Positions 23,783 to 34,050 of a DNA stretch of 64,000 nt are shown here, piece after piece. The notes under the pieces were generated by a model. The model was not told where the DNA came from, did no database searches, and worked only from the letters and a program-made list of their open reading frames with translations. Origin of the DNA: Rothia aeria (lineage in GTDB: Bacteria > Actinomycetota > Actinomycetes > Actinomycetales > Micrococcaceae); assembly GCA_002355935.1 (NCBI GenBank), contig AP017895.1:1-64000 (forward strand), read 5' to 3'. The translations under genes were made by a program, and so were the position numbers. Position 1 is the stretch's first letter; each line of letters begins with the position of its first letter.

Positions 23783-25137
23783 CTAGTTTCTGAACCCGTG
23801 CACCGGTGAGGGGATCCTGCCGCAGCGGGCGATGAACGCCTCTGAGGATGGTGTATGCACCGGCATGATCGGGGCGCGCCCCAGCAGCCCACCGAACTCA
23901 ACGGTATCTCCCACCCCTAGACCGACGGCGGGGATGACGCGCACGGCGGTGGTCTTGTGGTTCATCACGCCGATTGCAGCTTCATCGGCGATCATGGCGG
24001 CAAGCGTCGCGGCGGGAGTGTCACCAGGTACTGCGACCATGTCCAGCCCAACCGAGCAGATCGCGGTCATTGCTTCTAGCTTATCGAGTGTAATATGCCC
24101 TGCGGCGGCGGATTCGATCATGCCGATGTCTTCGGAGATTGGGATGAATGAGCCAGATAGTCCGCCCACATGCGAGCAGGCCATGAGCCCACCCTTTTTT
24201 ACCGCATCGTTGAGCAGGGCGAGTGCTGCTACTGTGCCGTGGGTTCCCACGGTTTCCAGCCCCAGTTCTTCGAGGATGTGCGCCACGGAGTCCCCGATTT
24301 CGGCGGTGGGGCTAGTGAGAGGTCAACAATGTTGAAGTACACTCCCAGGCGTTCGGCGGCGAGGCTGCCAACCAGCTGCCCTACACGCGTGATTTTGAAG
24401 GCTGCCTGTTTAATGGCTTCGGCGCATGCGTCGAATCGTGCCCCGCGTACTTTGTGGAGGGCGCGGTGTACCACGCCGGGGCCGGAGACGCCCACTGAGA
24501 TGGTGGTGTCTGCTTCTTGCACGCCGTGGAATGCGCCAGCCATAAAGGGGTTATCGCTCACGGCGTTGGCGAAGACCACGAGTTTGGCGCACCCGAACCC
24601 GTTAGTTTCTGCGGTGAGGTCGGCGGTTTCACGCACCACCTCACCCATGCGTTTAACACCGCTCATGTTAATGCCGGCGCGGGAGGAGCCAATGTTTACT
24701 GAGGAGCACACCACGTCGGTTTCGGCGAGCGCGGTGGGGATGGAGTTCATGAGCGTGTTGTCGGCGGGGGTTGCGCCTTTGTCGATGAGTGCGCTGAACC
24801 CGCCGATGAAGTTCACGCCCACGGCTTTTGCGGCGGCGTCGAGGGTGCGGGCGTATTCGATGTAGTCGTTTTCGCTGCTGGCTCCGGCGATGACGGCGAT
24901 GGGTGTGACGGCGATGCGTTTATTCACAATGGGGATGCCCAGCTCAGCTTCGATTCCTTCGCACACGCTCACCAGGTTTTTGGCGCGGGAGGTGATTTTG
25001 TCGTAGATTTTTTGGCGGGCTACCGCGCCGTTAGAGTCGGCGCAGTCGAGCAGGGAGATGCCCATGGTGACGGTGCGGATATCTAGTTTTTCTTCCTCGA
25101 TCATGCGTAGGGTTTCGAGGATATTGTCGTTCATCAT
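23783..25137 (-). CDS. UPF0210 (PFL-like/DUF711) family protein, one frameshift
   Basis: Conserved protein of unknown function; repaired product is 451 residues, the family length. Distantly related to the pyruvate formate-lyase fold. Recognisable segments are [15 protein letters not shown] near residue 20, the glycine-rich [51 protein letters not shown] and the end [12 protein letters not shown]. One C is missing at 24308-24311 (plus-strand G run), just before AEIGDSV. It is encoded 23 bases after a small UPF0237 ACT-domain gene, a pairing conserved across Gram-positive bacteria and archaea and suggesting ligand-dependent control. Confidence 0.9.
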
Positions 25138-25160
25138 GCGGTTGGGGTCCCTTGGGCACG

Positions 25161-25430
25161 TTAGATGGTGTGCATGGTTTTGAAGATCGCTTCTGCCTGG
25201 ATGCGGATCTGAACTTTTTGTGCGTGTTCGACGGGGATCATGGCTTCTTGCAGGTCGATGAGGTTCTGCTCGTTTTCGTCGAAGGAGCAGTGCATGATCA
25301 TGGTGAAGTATTCACCCATAATGGTTTGGGAGACGTCGAGGACGTTCACGTGGCGTTCTGCGAGGGTGTTGGTGACGGCGGCAATGATGCCTTCGTGGTC
25401 GATGCCGGTGACGGTGAGGATGATTTTCAC
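25161..25430 (-). CDS. UPF0237 ACT-domain protein
   Basis: An 89-residue stand-alone ACT domain, probably a small-molecule (amino-acid) sensor. The [21 protein letters not shown] segment is the typical ligand-binding loop and first helix, followed by [13 protein letters not shown]. The GTG start has AAGGA about 7 bases upstream. It is the first gene of a two-gene unit with the UPF0210 protein and probably regulates it; this is family context rather than evidence from this window. Confidence 0.88.
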   Translation of the reverse strand: MKIILTVTGIDHEGIIAAVTNTLAERHVNVLDVSQTIMGEYFTMIMHCSFDENEQNLIDLQEAMIPVEHAQKVQIRIQAEAIFKTMHTI

Positions 25431-25579
25431 GGTGATTCCTTACGGTGGTGGCATGGTTTCTGGGCAGGATAGTTTTTTAGGAATTGTAACGTATCCCGGT
25501 TGATATGGAGACCCGCAACACACCACTGGATGGTTATTTGCCTGCTTTTGAGCCCCGCCCTGCCGTGGCGTGCCAGCCC

Positions 25580-26781
25580 TTATACGTACTGGGCGATGTA
25601 CAGTTCACCGCTGCCTGTGATGGTCACGGGGGTGGGGTCCCCCGCGTGCAGTACGGATTCGGTGCCGCCAAGGGTGTAGTCTTGGCCTGCGCCGGTGACG
25701 GCACCGGCAATGGTGATAGTGATGGTCCCGTCCACTACCAGTGCTGCTGAGGTTCCTTCAAAGACGTAGTCGATGGTTTCTTTCGGCGCCACCCGGATGC
25801 GGGTTACACTCATCCGCTCATCCCACATGGTGTATTCGCCTACGGCGGCGTTATCGGGGGTGGGCCGCTGAATTTCGGGGGCGTCTTGGGAGTCGCCCAG
25901 CACCCGAATCAGTTCTTCAGTGTCAATATGTTTGGGGTCAGCCCGGCGCGCATGACGTTATCGGAGGGGTTCATGAGTTCGATTGCGGTCCCCGAGACGT
26001 AGGCGTGCACCTGCCCGTCGGGGGTGAAGGCGGAGTCACCGGGTGCTAGGTGCACCAGGTTCATGACGAAAGCCACCAGCAGGCCGCGGTCACCGGGGTA
26101 TTTGTGTGCTACCAGGTTCACCAGCTCTATAGCGTCAAGCACGGAGGGGGCCGCTTTACGCCGTGTTTGCGCGAGTTTATGGGCGGTGGCCGCCAGCTGA
26201 TCCACGGCTTGGGCGGCTTCGGGTTCGGGCATACGAATAATGGCGGTCAGCAGCTCTTTGGGGGCAAGGTGCGCTCTGTCCGCCAGCCAGGACGCGTTGA
26301 ATGCTCGGGCAAGATTTTTGAGCTGCTCGGCGGGTCGCACACCGGTGAGCACCCGCATGTTGGTGAGGGCGATCACGGTCTCGGGTTTGGAGTAGCGGTC
26401 TTTGTAGTTGCGGTGCGGCGCATCTAGGGGCACACCACGGGCCTGCTCGGCTTCGAACCCTGCGGCGGCCTGCTCGTCGGTGGGGTGCACCTGGATAGAC
26501 AGGGGGGCGTCAATCGCCAGGATTTTGAAGAGGAACGGGAACCAGTCGCTGTTCCGGTCGGGGCGCAGGAACCTGCCGGGCTGCTGTGCAACCAGTTCGT
26601 CAAGCTGCTGCTCAGAGCCGTCAACGGTGGCAACCGACGGGGCGGCCGGGTGCGCCCCTACCCACACTTCAGCCTCGGGCTTGTCAGTGGGCACGGGCAC
26701 CCCACGCATACGGCCCAGGATGCTGCGCGAACCCCATGCGTAGTTCTGGATCTTATTTTTCAGACGGAAAATTTCGCCCAT
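25580..26781 (-). CDS. manA: Mannose-6-phosphate isomerase (type I), one frameshift
   Basis: Interconverts fructose 6-phosphate and mannose 6-phosphate, feeding GDP-mannose for glycans. Repaired product is 400 residues. Zinc ligands are visible: Gln and His in SIQVHPTDEQ, Glu in SKPETVIAL, and His in TPDGQVHAYVSG; the active-site NPSDNVMRAGLTPK follows. One base is missing at 25934-25937 (plus-strand G run), after which the frame continues HIDTEELIRVLGDS to a beta-rich C-terminal domain. It is divergent from manB (phosphomannomutase), the next enzyme of the pathway, across 137 bases. Confidence 0.93.
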
Positions 26782-26907
26782 GCGCGTGCATATCCTTTCA
26801 CGAACCGCCCTGACGGCCTAAAACTGAGTGATGGAAAACCTACAATATCTATGGAATTCCCAGCGTTTCTTCCCCAATTATAGAGGGATATTAGTTGGCC
26901 TTCCCGT

Positions 26908-26913
26908 TAGAAT
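26908..26913 (+). promoter_or_regulatory. Candidate -10 box giving a leaderless manB transcript
   Basis: TAGAAT ends 5 bases before the manB GTG, so transcription would start at or next to the start codon. No ribosome site is present at a workable distance. The -35 region is weak. Confidence 0.45.
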
Positions 26914-26918
26914 GAGGG

Positions 26919-28318
26919 GTGACTACTATCAATCTACATGACTCGTTCAAAGCCTACGATGTTCGCGGTATCGTGGGCGAGACCATTACCGCTGAAACCG
27001 TGAAGGCAACCGGCGCCGCTTTCGTTGATGTGCTCGGCCTGGCTGGTCAGACCGTTTTGGTGGGCGGTGACATGCGCCCCTCCTCCCCGAATTCATGGAT
27101 GCATTCGCTGAAGGTGCCACCGCACGCGGCGCAAACGTCCAGAAAATCGGTCTCATCTCAACCGATGTGCTCTACTTCGCGTGCGGTGTTGAGAACGCTG
27201 CGGGCGTTACTTTCACCGCAAGCCACAACCCCGCCGAATACAACGGCATGAAAATGGCTAAGGCCGGGGCTGTTCCTGTATCCTCCGAAACCGGTCTTTT
27301 CGATATTCGTGACCTTGCGCAGAAGTACCTCGACGAAGGCTCCATTCCTACCGTTGAGAACCCCGGCGCTGTCACCGAAAAGGACGTTCTCAAAGCCTAC
27401 GCCGAATACTTGCGTCAGCTCGTAGACCTCTCCAGCATCCGCCCCTCAAAGTTGTTGTGGATGCGGGTAACGGCATGGGCGGCATGACCACCCCCGCCGT
27501 CTTGGGGATGCTCTTCTTCCCGCGCTTCCGCTTGAGATCGTGCCCCTCTACTTTGAGCTTGACGGCACCTTCCCGAACCACCCGGCTAACCCGCTTGAAC
27601 CCGCCAACCTTGTCGATCTGCAGAAAGCGGTTGTTGAGCACGGCGCAGACATCGGCCTTGCCTTTGACGGCGATGCCGACCGCTGCTTCGTGATTGACGA
27701 GAAAGGCAACGCGGTCACCCCCTCCGCCATTACCGCGCTCGTGGCAGAACGTGAAATCGCGCGTGCTAAGGCGGAAGGCAATGAGCAGCCGGTTATTATC
27801 TATAACCTCATCACCTCCAAGGCTGTACCCGAGCTCGTTGAAAAGCTCGGTGGGCGCGCCGTGAAAACCCGTGTGGGTCACTCCTTCATCAAGGCAGTCA
27901 TGGCTGAAGAATCCGGTATTTTCGGCGGTGAGCACTCCGCGCACTACTATTTCAAGGACTTCTTCAACGCAGACACCGGTATGCTCGCCGCGATGCACGT
28001 GCTCGCGGCCCTCGGCGGCGGTCACCAGGCACTCTCCGAGATCAGCGCCAGCTACTCCCCTATGTGGCATCCGGTGAGATCAACTCCGAGATTGAGGACA
28101 AGGCAGCCGCTGTGGACCGTGTACGCGCGCACTACGCTGGCGCGCCCGTAGAGGTCGAAGACTCCGACGGCACCACCTTCACCAACACCGAAGAAGGCTG
28201 GTGGGCAAATCTGCGGCCTTCCAACACCGAGCCGTTCCTGCGTCTGAACCTTGAAGCACCGGATACCCCCACAATGGAGCGCGTGCGCGACGAGATCCTG
28301 GCTCTGGTGCGCCAGTAA
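26919..28318 (+). CDS. manB: Phosphomannomutase (alpha-D-phosphohexomutase family), four frameshifts
   Basis: Converts mannose 6-phosphate to mannose 1-phosphate. Repaired product is 467 residues. All four family sites are present, in order: catalytic phosphoserine in TASHNPAEYNGMK, metal loop FDGDADRC, sugar-binding GGEHSAHYYF and phosphate-binding RPSNTEPFLRL. Single bases are missing at 27085-27088, 27442-27445, 27504-27507 (C, C and G runs) and 28057-28060, cutting the gene into five frames, the highest number in this window. Each repair gives an uninterrupted protein. Divergent from manA. Confidence 0.92.
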
Positions 28319-28537
28319 TTCTCTGAACTCACTATTTTGGGCGGATGTCGATTATTATCGGTATCCGCCCTTCTGCTATGCATTATTGGTGCCGGGTTAT
28401 ACAATCGCCTTACAGCCCTGTCGCAAACGCATTTGAACCGCTTTGCCCCGGTAGGCGTGCCGGGCGTGAACCCCAGAACAAGGGCTTTGTAGTTTTAACA
28501 GGGATATACCCACTGATATTTAGGTATAATATTAGAT

Positions 28538-28576
28538 AGCGGGCACCCCTAAACCGCGAAGCTAGGGGAACCCGCT
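28538..28576 (-). terminator. Hairpin downstream of the small peptide gene
   Basis: AGCGGG/CCCGCT and CCCCTA/TAGGGG arms form a two-part stem with a 2-base bulge and an 11-base loop, 17 bases after the peptide stop. A+T-rich sequence (ATCTAATATTAT) follows on the minus strand. It probably ends transcription of the peptide gene and may also serve manB on the plus strand. Confidence 0.6.
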
Positions 28577-28592
28577 GAAACGTCACACCGGC

Positions 28593-28700
28593 TTAGCCGA
28601 TGACGTCGATTAGGTCAGCAATCGCTTTGACGAGTTGCGCGAGGGCTTTGATAATTCGCGCAGCCGCCAAAGCGATTTTGCTTTTACCTTTTTTCGGCAT
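28593..28700 (-). CDS. 35-residue cationic amphipathic peptide
   Basis: Small gene, 108 bases. The peptide starts MPKKGKSKIALAAARII and ends ADLIDVIG. It has six Lys, one Arg and two Asp (net about +5) with Ile, Leu, Val and Ala spaced to give one long amphipathic helix. There is no signal peptide or leader. AGGGAG lies about 10 bases before the ATG and a strong hairpin follows the stop, so it looks like a complete transcription unit. It resembles leaderless bacteriocins or phenol-soluble-modulin-like peptides in character, but I recognise no specific family; a small membrane-acting toxin is another possibility. No immunity or export gene is adjacent. Confidence 0.6.
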   Translation of the reverse strand: MPKKGKSKIALAAARIIKALAQLVKAIADLIDVIG

Positions 28701-29088
28701 TCCGTCTCACTCCCTTTCGGAACTACGACCCTCCACGGCTGATTAGGTCAGAAGTGTTCCGTGGGGTGTAGCCGCGACGGGGGCTTCTTTAGTTTACCTT
28801 TGGATATTTAGAAATACTTAAATAAAATATTGGGGGCTCAACGCCCCCAATATTTTTTATCTCTCCTCCTGAACATGGGATATTCGGTGCGGCCTCAGAC
28901 GGATCTCCCAAGCGGCTTCAGGATGTTCTCCAAAGAACCTTCTTCAGGATCCAGATGCGCACCAGAAGAGGGCCGAGGCGCCCCTGACGCCGAGAGACGG
29001 ACTTGCACAGAGACATCCCTGAAAAGGCGACTATTAGCTCACCCAGCCGCCTCTAAATACTCCAGCACGGGCTGCGTTGAAGCAGCCT
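28701..29088. other. Intergenic region upstream of the small peptide gene and downstream of hmp
   Basis: About 390 bases. It holds the ribosome site of the peptide gene, a CCACGG/CCGTGG hairpin at 28733-28764 in its leader, and a strong terminator at 28824-28856. No further gene is credible. Confidence 0.5.
28824..28856. terminator. Strong bidirectional rho-independent terminator
   Basis: Perfect 13-pair stem AAAATATTGGGGG / CCCCCAATATTTT with a 7-base loop; T-rich on both sides. On the minus strand it lies downstream of hmp (stop 29089) and upstream of the small peptide gene. Confidence 0.85.
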
Positions 29089-30258
29089 TTATGAGCGCAG
29101 CATCCACTGGTCCGGCCCGAAGATCTCGTAATTAATATTCTGCGCCGGTACACCTGCATCCACGAGAGCGGAACGCACGCCCTTCATGAACGGCAGCGGG
29201 CCGCACAGGTATACGTTCGCCTCCGCAGGTACGCCCAGCTTCGCAATGTCCACGCGGCCGCGGTAATCACCGGTTTCTTCATCCTCCATGAACGTGACGA
29301 GCTTACCGTGCGGGAGCTTTTCAACCAGCGCGGTCATCTCCTCGCGCAGCGGCCATGTATCAAGGCGACGGTCGGCGTGAACCACGGTTACCTGACGCTG
29401 AGAACCGGACTCAATCAGCTCATTGAGGAAGCTAATCATAGGGGTTACACCAATACCCGCTGAGAAAAGGTAGAGGGGCGCATCCGCAGAGCCGAAGCCC
29501 TCCAGGGTGAGGTCACCGTAAGGGTTGGAAATCTCGACAACATCGCCAATCGTGAGCCCGTGAATGATCGAAGTCATTTCGCCGTTCGGGTCGAGCTTCA
29601 CGCCGATACGACGCTGGTTTTTATCGGACGGAAGCAGGGTGTATTGGCGGGGCTGGCGCAGACCATCACGTGCCTTCGTAATAATGGAAATGTACTGGCC
29701 TGCTTTCGCCTCAGTCATGGGGGTTTCATCGGCAGGTTCAAAGGTCAGCACGACCACGTTATCGCCGGTCTCCTGGCGATCAACAACTTTGAAGGGCGCG
29801 TGGGTAACATTATTCGCCTGGGACGCGTACAGGCCCCTCTCGATCTTAATGAGGGCGTTCGCCATGAGCCAGTACACTTCGCTCCAGGCGTCCACGACCT
29901 CCTCGGTTGCGGCATCGCCCAGGTCTGCAGCAATCGCCTCAAACAGGTACTTATATACGGTGGGGTACTCTTTCTCCTGCAGCCCCAAAGAAGCGTGCTT
30001 ATGCGCCACGCGGGAAAGCACCTCATCGGGGTAGGAGTCGGGATGCTCCACAATGTAGGAGGCAAAAACCGCAATAGACCCGGCAAGTGCTTTCGGCTGG
30101 GTGCCCTCAAGTTGAGAGGAACGGGAGAACAGGCCGTCCATCAAATCGGGTCGGGCAGCGAACATCCGCTCGTAGAAGTCAGGGGTAATGTGACCGATAC
30201 GGTCGGCGATAATGGGCAGTGTTGCCTCAATAATGGGACGTGACTTTTCAGAGAGCAT
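29089..30258 (-). CDS. hmp: Flavohemoprotein, nitric oxide dioxygenase
   Basis: Oxidises nitric oxide to nitrate using O2 and NAD(P)H. Uninterrupted, 389 residues. Residues 1-140 are the globin domain with proximal His in SRVAHKHASLGLQ and conserved Tyr/Gln pocket residues. Then comes a ferredoxin-reductase FAD domain (RQYTLLPSDKN, corresponding to the RxYS motif) and an NAD domain (SAGIGVTPMISFL; YLCGPLPFMKGV; IFGPDQWM). GGAAGA is present upstream of the ATG. It lies 396 bases downstream of nsrR on the same strand; NsrR is the usual repressor of hmp. Confidence 0.95.
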   Translation of the reverse strand: MLSEKSRPIIEATLPIIADRIGHITPDFYERMFAARPDLMDGLFSRSSQLEGTQPKALAGSIAVFASYIVEHPDSYPDEVLSRVAHKHASLGLQEKEYPTVYKYLFEAIAADLGDAATEEVVDAWSEVYWLMANALIKIERGLYASQANNVTHAPFKVVDRQETGDNVVVLTFEPADETPMTEAKAGQYISIITKARDGLRQPRQYTLLPSDKNQRRIGVKLDPNGEMTSIIHGLTIGDVVEISNPYGDLTLEGFGSADAPLYLFSAGIGVTPMISFLNELIESGSQRQVTVVHADRRLDTWPLREEMTALVEKLPHGKLVTFMEDEETGDYRGRVDIAKLGVPAEANVYLCGPLPFMKGVRSALVDAGVPAQNINYEIFGPDQWMLRS

Positions 30259-30654
30259 AGGTGTCTTCTTCCGTAAATGATGAAATCCGCCTTAAACGTT
30301 TTACACGTAAAGCCTTTTACACGGTAGCACTTCTGACAGGGGCCCGCAGGGCTCCCTTGGAATCTGCTTTTGGTGGGAGCGCCCAGAAATACCCGCAGTT
30401 TTATATATCTGCCCCCGCACACTTTTATATGTTGTATACGAATATTTCTCGGCATAATAACTAACGGTTACTTAGAAGCGTAGGTGAAATGCTTCTTTAA
30501 GTTCGCAGCAGGTGAAATAACTGCAGGGTTTCTTTTCATATAGTCGCTGCATGTTTTACGCTTATTGCCGCACGCTACACAGGGTCAGGCAATAACAGGC
30601 GGCTCTGTGCTTACCGGGCGGCAGAACCTCGCCACGACGCTGATAATAAGAGGT
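30259..30654. other. hmp upstream region
   Basis: About 400 bases between nsrR and hmp with no credible gene. It is A+T-rich and likely holds the hmp promoter; a GTATAC-centred segment with AAATATTCGTATACAACATA on the minus strand around 30430-30455 could be an NsrR operator, but symmetry is weak. Confidence 0.35.
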
Positions 30655-31129
30655 TTAGAGAACTTCGCGGTCAAAACTCGCAGCCAGCGGCCCCAACCCA
30701 AGCTCCACAAATACAGGCCCGGCAGGCCTGGCGGGGCCGGGAAGATCCGAAATCACCACATCATCCACCGCCGCGTAGAATGCCTCACGCGCATCCGCCA
30801 GCACGTTCCGTAAGCGGCAGAAACTATCGAGAGGACAGTTACCGTCCTGATCTTCGCACTCAATCATGGGGATATCCCCTCGGTGGTACGGAGCACCTGA
30901 CCCACTGTTGCCTGGCGGCCTTTCGCCGAGAGCAGCACACCCCGGAGCGGCCTCTGGTGGACTGTAGCAGGCCTTGATTTACCAGGAATGCCACCGACTT
31001 TGCCACATGGTTATAGGGGGTTCCCACGCCGTCAGCAATTTTTTGGGTAGAGAGCTTCTGATCGGGGTCTAAGGCAGAGAGAAGCATCATGATGCGTAAC
31101 GATACGTCTGAAAAGGCTGTAAGCCGCAT
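30655..31129 (-). CDS. nsrR: NsrR, Rrf2-family nitric-oxide-sensing repressor, two frameshifts
   Basis: Iron-sulfur transcription regulator that loses DNA binding when NO attacks its cluster. Repaired product is 158 residues. Residues 1-60 form the winged helix (RLTAFSDVSLRIMMLL, YNHVAKSVAFLVNQGLL), followed by GRSG, VGQVLRTTEGD and the three-Cys cluster site ECEDQDGNCPLDSFC, as in NsrR. Two G/C bases are missing, at 30940-30943 and 30876-30879 (plus-strand C runs), between the DNA-binding domain and the Cys region. Encoded upstream of hmp. Confidence 0.88.
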
Positions 31130-31612
31130 CGTTCTCTCCTCTCGTATGGGGGCTGGAAGATCACCCTAAAAACTATTAAAGGTGGCGCTAGCCATAGTCA
31201 TCTGTGGGAATTGTAGCCCCGACCATACCGTGAAAAAAATTAGGGTCCGCTGCCTAACCATCCCGGCTTTCTGCACTGGCACCCAATTTTATGCTTTATA
31301 CATATAGTATATTCCGCATAATTTCGTGGGCGTGGGATTCACCCCAGCGTGCCGCGCCTTTTAGCGCAACAGTTCTTTTATAATCCGGCACTGAGGCTCT
31401 TCACACTATACGAAAAATACAGGCACCGGCTGGACAAGCATGGCCCCAGGCGAGGTACCGTCGTTATGCCCAAGGCACAATCCTGCAAGGTTTTGTGTCA
31501 TGTGAGTGTGTAGCCGTCAGGTGCCCCGCACGCACTGCGCGGCACCTCGGCAAGACCACAGGTTTCTGCCCTGTTCTCTCGCTGAGGTGCCGCGCGTGGG
31601 ATGAAGAGTTAC
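31130..31612. other. Intergenic region between pckG and nsrR
   Basis: About 480 bases without a credible gene. It contains the pckG terminator region (31519-31547 plus a third copy of the gaggtgccgcgcg arm at 31582-31594) and A+T-rich sequence around 31280-31320 that may hold the nsrR promoter. Confidence 0.4.
31519..31547 (-). terminator. Hairpin downstream of pckG
   Basis: AGGTGCC..CGC / GCG.GGCACCT stem, 66 bases beyond the pckG stop. A further GAGGTGCCGCGCG copy at 31582-31594 could pair alternatively with the left arm. Confidence 0.55.
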
Positions 31613-33462
31613 TTAGTTCTCAAGCGCCTGAGCCAGTGCGTCACGCTCAGCCTTGACCTCTGCGGGGAGCTTATCGCCGAACTTCGCCAGCCATTCGTCA
31701 ATGCCGGGCAGCTCGGCCACCCACTCGTCCTTTGAAACGGCGAGTGCTGCGTTAAGTTCTTCATCGCTGATGCTCAGACCGGTCAGGTCGAGGTCTTCCT
31801 TCGTGGGTACGGTGCCCAGGAAGGTCTGCGTGCCGCCGCCCTTGCCGTCGAGGCGGTCGAAGATCCACTTGACCACGCGGGAGTTTTCACCGAATCCGGG
31901 CCATGCGAAGCCGCCGTCGGGGGTGCGGCGGAACCAGTTCACGTAGTAGACCTTCGGCATGTTCTCGGCACCGTGCTTCTTGCCCAGGTCGATCCAATGC
32001 TGGAAGTAGTCGCCCGCGTTGTACCCGATGAAGGGAAGCATTGCCATGGGGTCGCGGCGAACCACGCCGACGGCACCCTTTGCGGCTGCTGTGGTCTCAG
32101 AGGAGAGGGTGACCGCGCGGAATACGCCCTGTTCCCAGCTGTCGGATTCGGAGACCAGCGGCACGGTGGTCTTGCGGCGACCGCCCAGCACGATGGCGCT
32201 CAGCGGCACGCCCTCAGGATCGTAGTACTCGGGGCGAGCATATCCACCTGGGATGCGGGGGTGCAGAAGCGCGAGTTGGGGTGCGCTGCGGGACGCCCCG
32301 ATTCAGGAGTCCAGTCCTTGCCGGTCCAGTCGGTCAGGTGCGCGGGTGCCTCGTCGGTCTTGCCTTCCCACCATACGGAGCCGTCATCGGTGAGCGCCAC
32401 GTTGGTGAAGATAGTGTTGCCTTTAGAGATTGCCTTCATGGCGTTGGGGTTAGTGGAGTAACCGGTGCCGGGTGCCACGCCGAAAAGACCCGCCTCGGGG
32501 TTAACGACGCGAGCCTGGTGGTTCTCGTCAAATTCGATCCACGCGATATCGTCGCCGACCATTTCGGCCTTCCAGCCGTCGATGGTGGGGTCCATCATCG
32601 CAAAGTTGGTTTTACCGCAGGCAGAGGGGAATGCGGCGGAGATGTAGCGGGTAACGCCCTCGGGGTTGGTGACCTTGAGGATGAGCATGTGCTCAGCCAT
32701 CCAGCCCTCATCATGACCGATAACCGAGGCGATACGCAGCGCATAGCATTTCTTGCCCAGCAGCGCGTTGCCACCATAGCCTGACCCGAAGGACCAGATT
32801 TCACGGGTCTCGGGGAACTGCACAATGTACTTCTCGGGGTTGCAGGGCCAGGGCACATCTGCCTGCCCGGGCTCAAGCGGGGCACCTACGGAGTGAAGCG
32901 CCTTCACGAAGAAGCCCTGGGTTTCGTCCAGTTTCGCGAGCACATCCTTGCCGATAGTTGCCATAATGCGCATTGAGCACACCACATAGGCGGAGTCGGT
33001 AATTTCGACCGCCATCTTGGGGTTCTTCGCTTTCAAAGAGCCCATGACGAAAGGAATGACGTACATGGTGCGCCCGCGCATCGAACCTTTGAAAAGGCCG
33101 GTGAGCGTCTGCTTCATCTCCACGGGGTCACGCCAGTTGTTAGTGGGGCCTGCGCCTTCTTCGGTCTGTGAGCAGATAAAGGTGCGCTCTTCCACGCGTG
33201 CCACGTCGTCGGGGTCAGAGAACGCTGCATACGAGTTGGGGAACTCGTGATCGCTCAGGCGCACGAAGGTGCCTGCATCGACCAGTTCTTGGGCAAGCCG
33301 GTTGTATTCCTCTTCGGAACCATCAACCCAGTAGATACGGTCGGGCTCGGTGAGGGCTGCAACCTCGCGCACCCATTCAAGCAGACCGGCATGGGTGGTC
33401 GGTGCGTTCTGCAGGTCTTTTTCTAGCTCTGCGGAAAGAGCTCCGCGTGAAATATCAGTCAT
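31613..33462 (-). CDS. pckG: Phosphoenolpyruvate carboxykinase (GTP), one frameshift
   Basis: Converts oxaloacetate and GTP to PEP, the first step of gluconeogenesis. Repaired product is 616 residues, usual for the GTP-dependent family. The kinase P-loop is [14 protein letters not shown] near residue 280 with the family Cys; other landmarks are [10 protein letters not shown], the metal-binding MAEHMLI region and [13 protein letters not shown]. One C is missing at 32231-32234 (plus-strand G run). ATG 33462 is chosen over 33498 since AAAGGGGA lies just upstream and the protein begins TDISRG. Confidence 0.95.
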
Positions 33463-33935
33463 TGACTTTATTCCCCTTTGAGTTTGTATGCCGGGCACCT
33501 TCGCTGGCCAGGCGCGTCTGACTGGTTGGGGCGGTTAAATAACAACGGCGCACAGGGCCGAGGGGCTCGCACGCCGATGAAATTTTTCCACTCCCTCGTG
33601 TGTTTACAGAATAGCGCATATACCCTTGTTGTGTGGAACATCTGGGGTGTTTGCGATGCGTATCCCAGATTTTTTGCCGGTGCGTGCGCCACACAGAGGC
33701 AAAATATTGCGCTGACCTGGTGCGATACCTCAATAGGCAGACAGGACGCCAACACCGCGACGGGAGTGATTGCCCAGGGGATTGTGCGGCTCGACAGAGC
33801 GGGTACGCCGGGGAAGAAAACCACCGTCTTAATTGTGAGCCAATACACTCAATTTCAACTTGCAGTGTGTGAAGGAATCCCGTAGAGTATTACCTGTTGC
33901 CGCGACGGATTGAAAAAATTCAAACCACGGAACAT
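33463..33935. other. Intergenic region between pckG and tRNA-Arg
   Basis: About 470 bases; overlapping frames on both strands are of poor quality with no ribosome site. It holds the pckG promoter region and the tRNA promoter at 33860-33888. Confidence 0.45.
33860..33888 (+). promoter_or_regulatory. Promoter of tRNA-Arg
   Basis: TTGCAG, 17 bases, TAGAGT: well-spaced sigma-70-type boxes ending 47 bases before the tRNA 5' end. Confidence 0.65.
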
Positions 33936-34008
33936 GCGCCTGTAGCTCAACGGATAGAGCATCTGACTACGGATCAGAAGGTTGGGGGTTCGAATCCCTC
34001 CAGGCGCA
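33936..34008 (+). tRNA. tRNA-Arg (anticodon ACG)
   Basis: A 73-base cloverleaf: acceptor GCGCCTG/CAGGCGC, D-arm with AGCTCAACGGATAGAGC, anticodon loop CTACGGA with ACG, and T-arm with GTTCGAATC. CCA is not encoded. A rho-independent terminator follows. Confidence 0.96.
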
Positions 34009-34015
34009 CACTGTG

Positions 34016-34050
34016 AAAGCTCTTCCTCTTCATCAGGAAGGGCTTTTTTG
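34016..34050 (+). terminator. Terminator of tRNA-Arg
   Basis: AAGCTCTTCCT / AGGAAGGGCTT stem followed by TTTTTTG, 8 bases beyond the tRNA. Confidence 0.85.

Noticed and set aside
6496-33462. Interpretation of broken genes as pseudogenes or programmed frameshifts
   Set aside because: Too many unrelated and essential genes are affected at the same kind of G/C run, with no slippery-site-plus-structure pattern.
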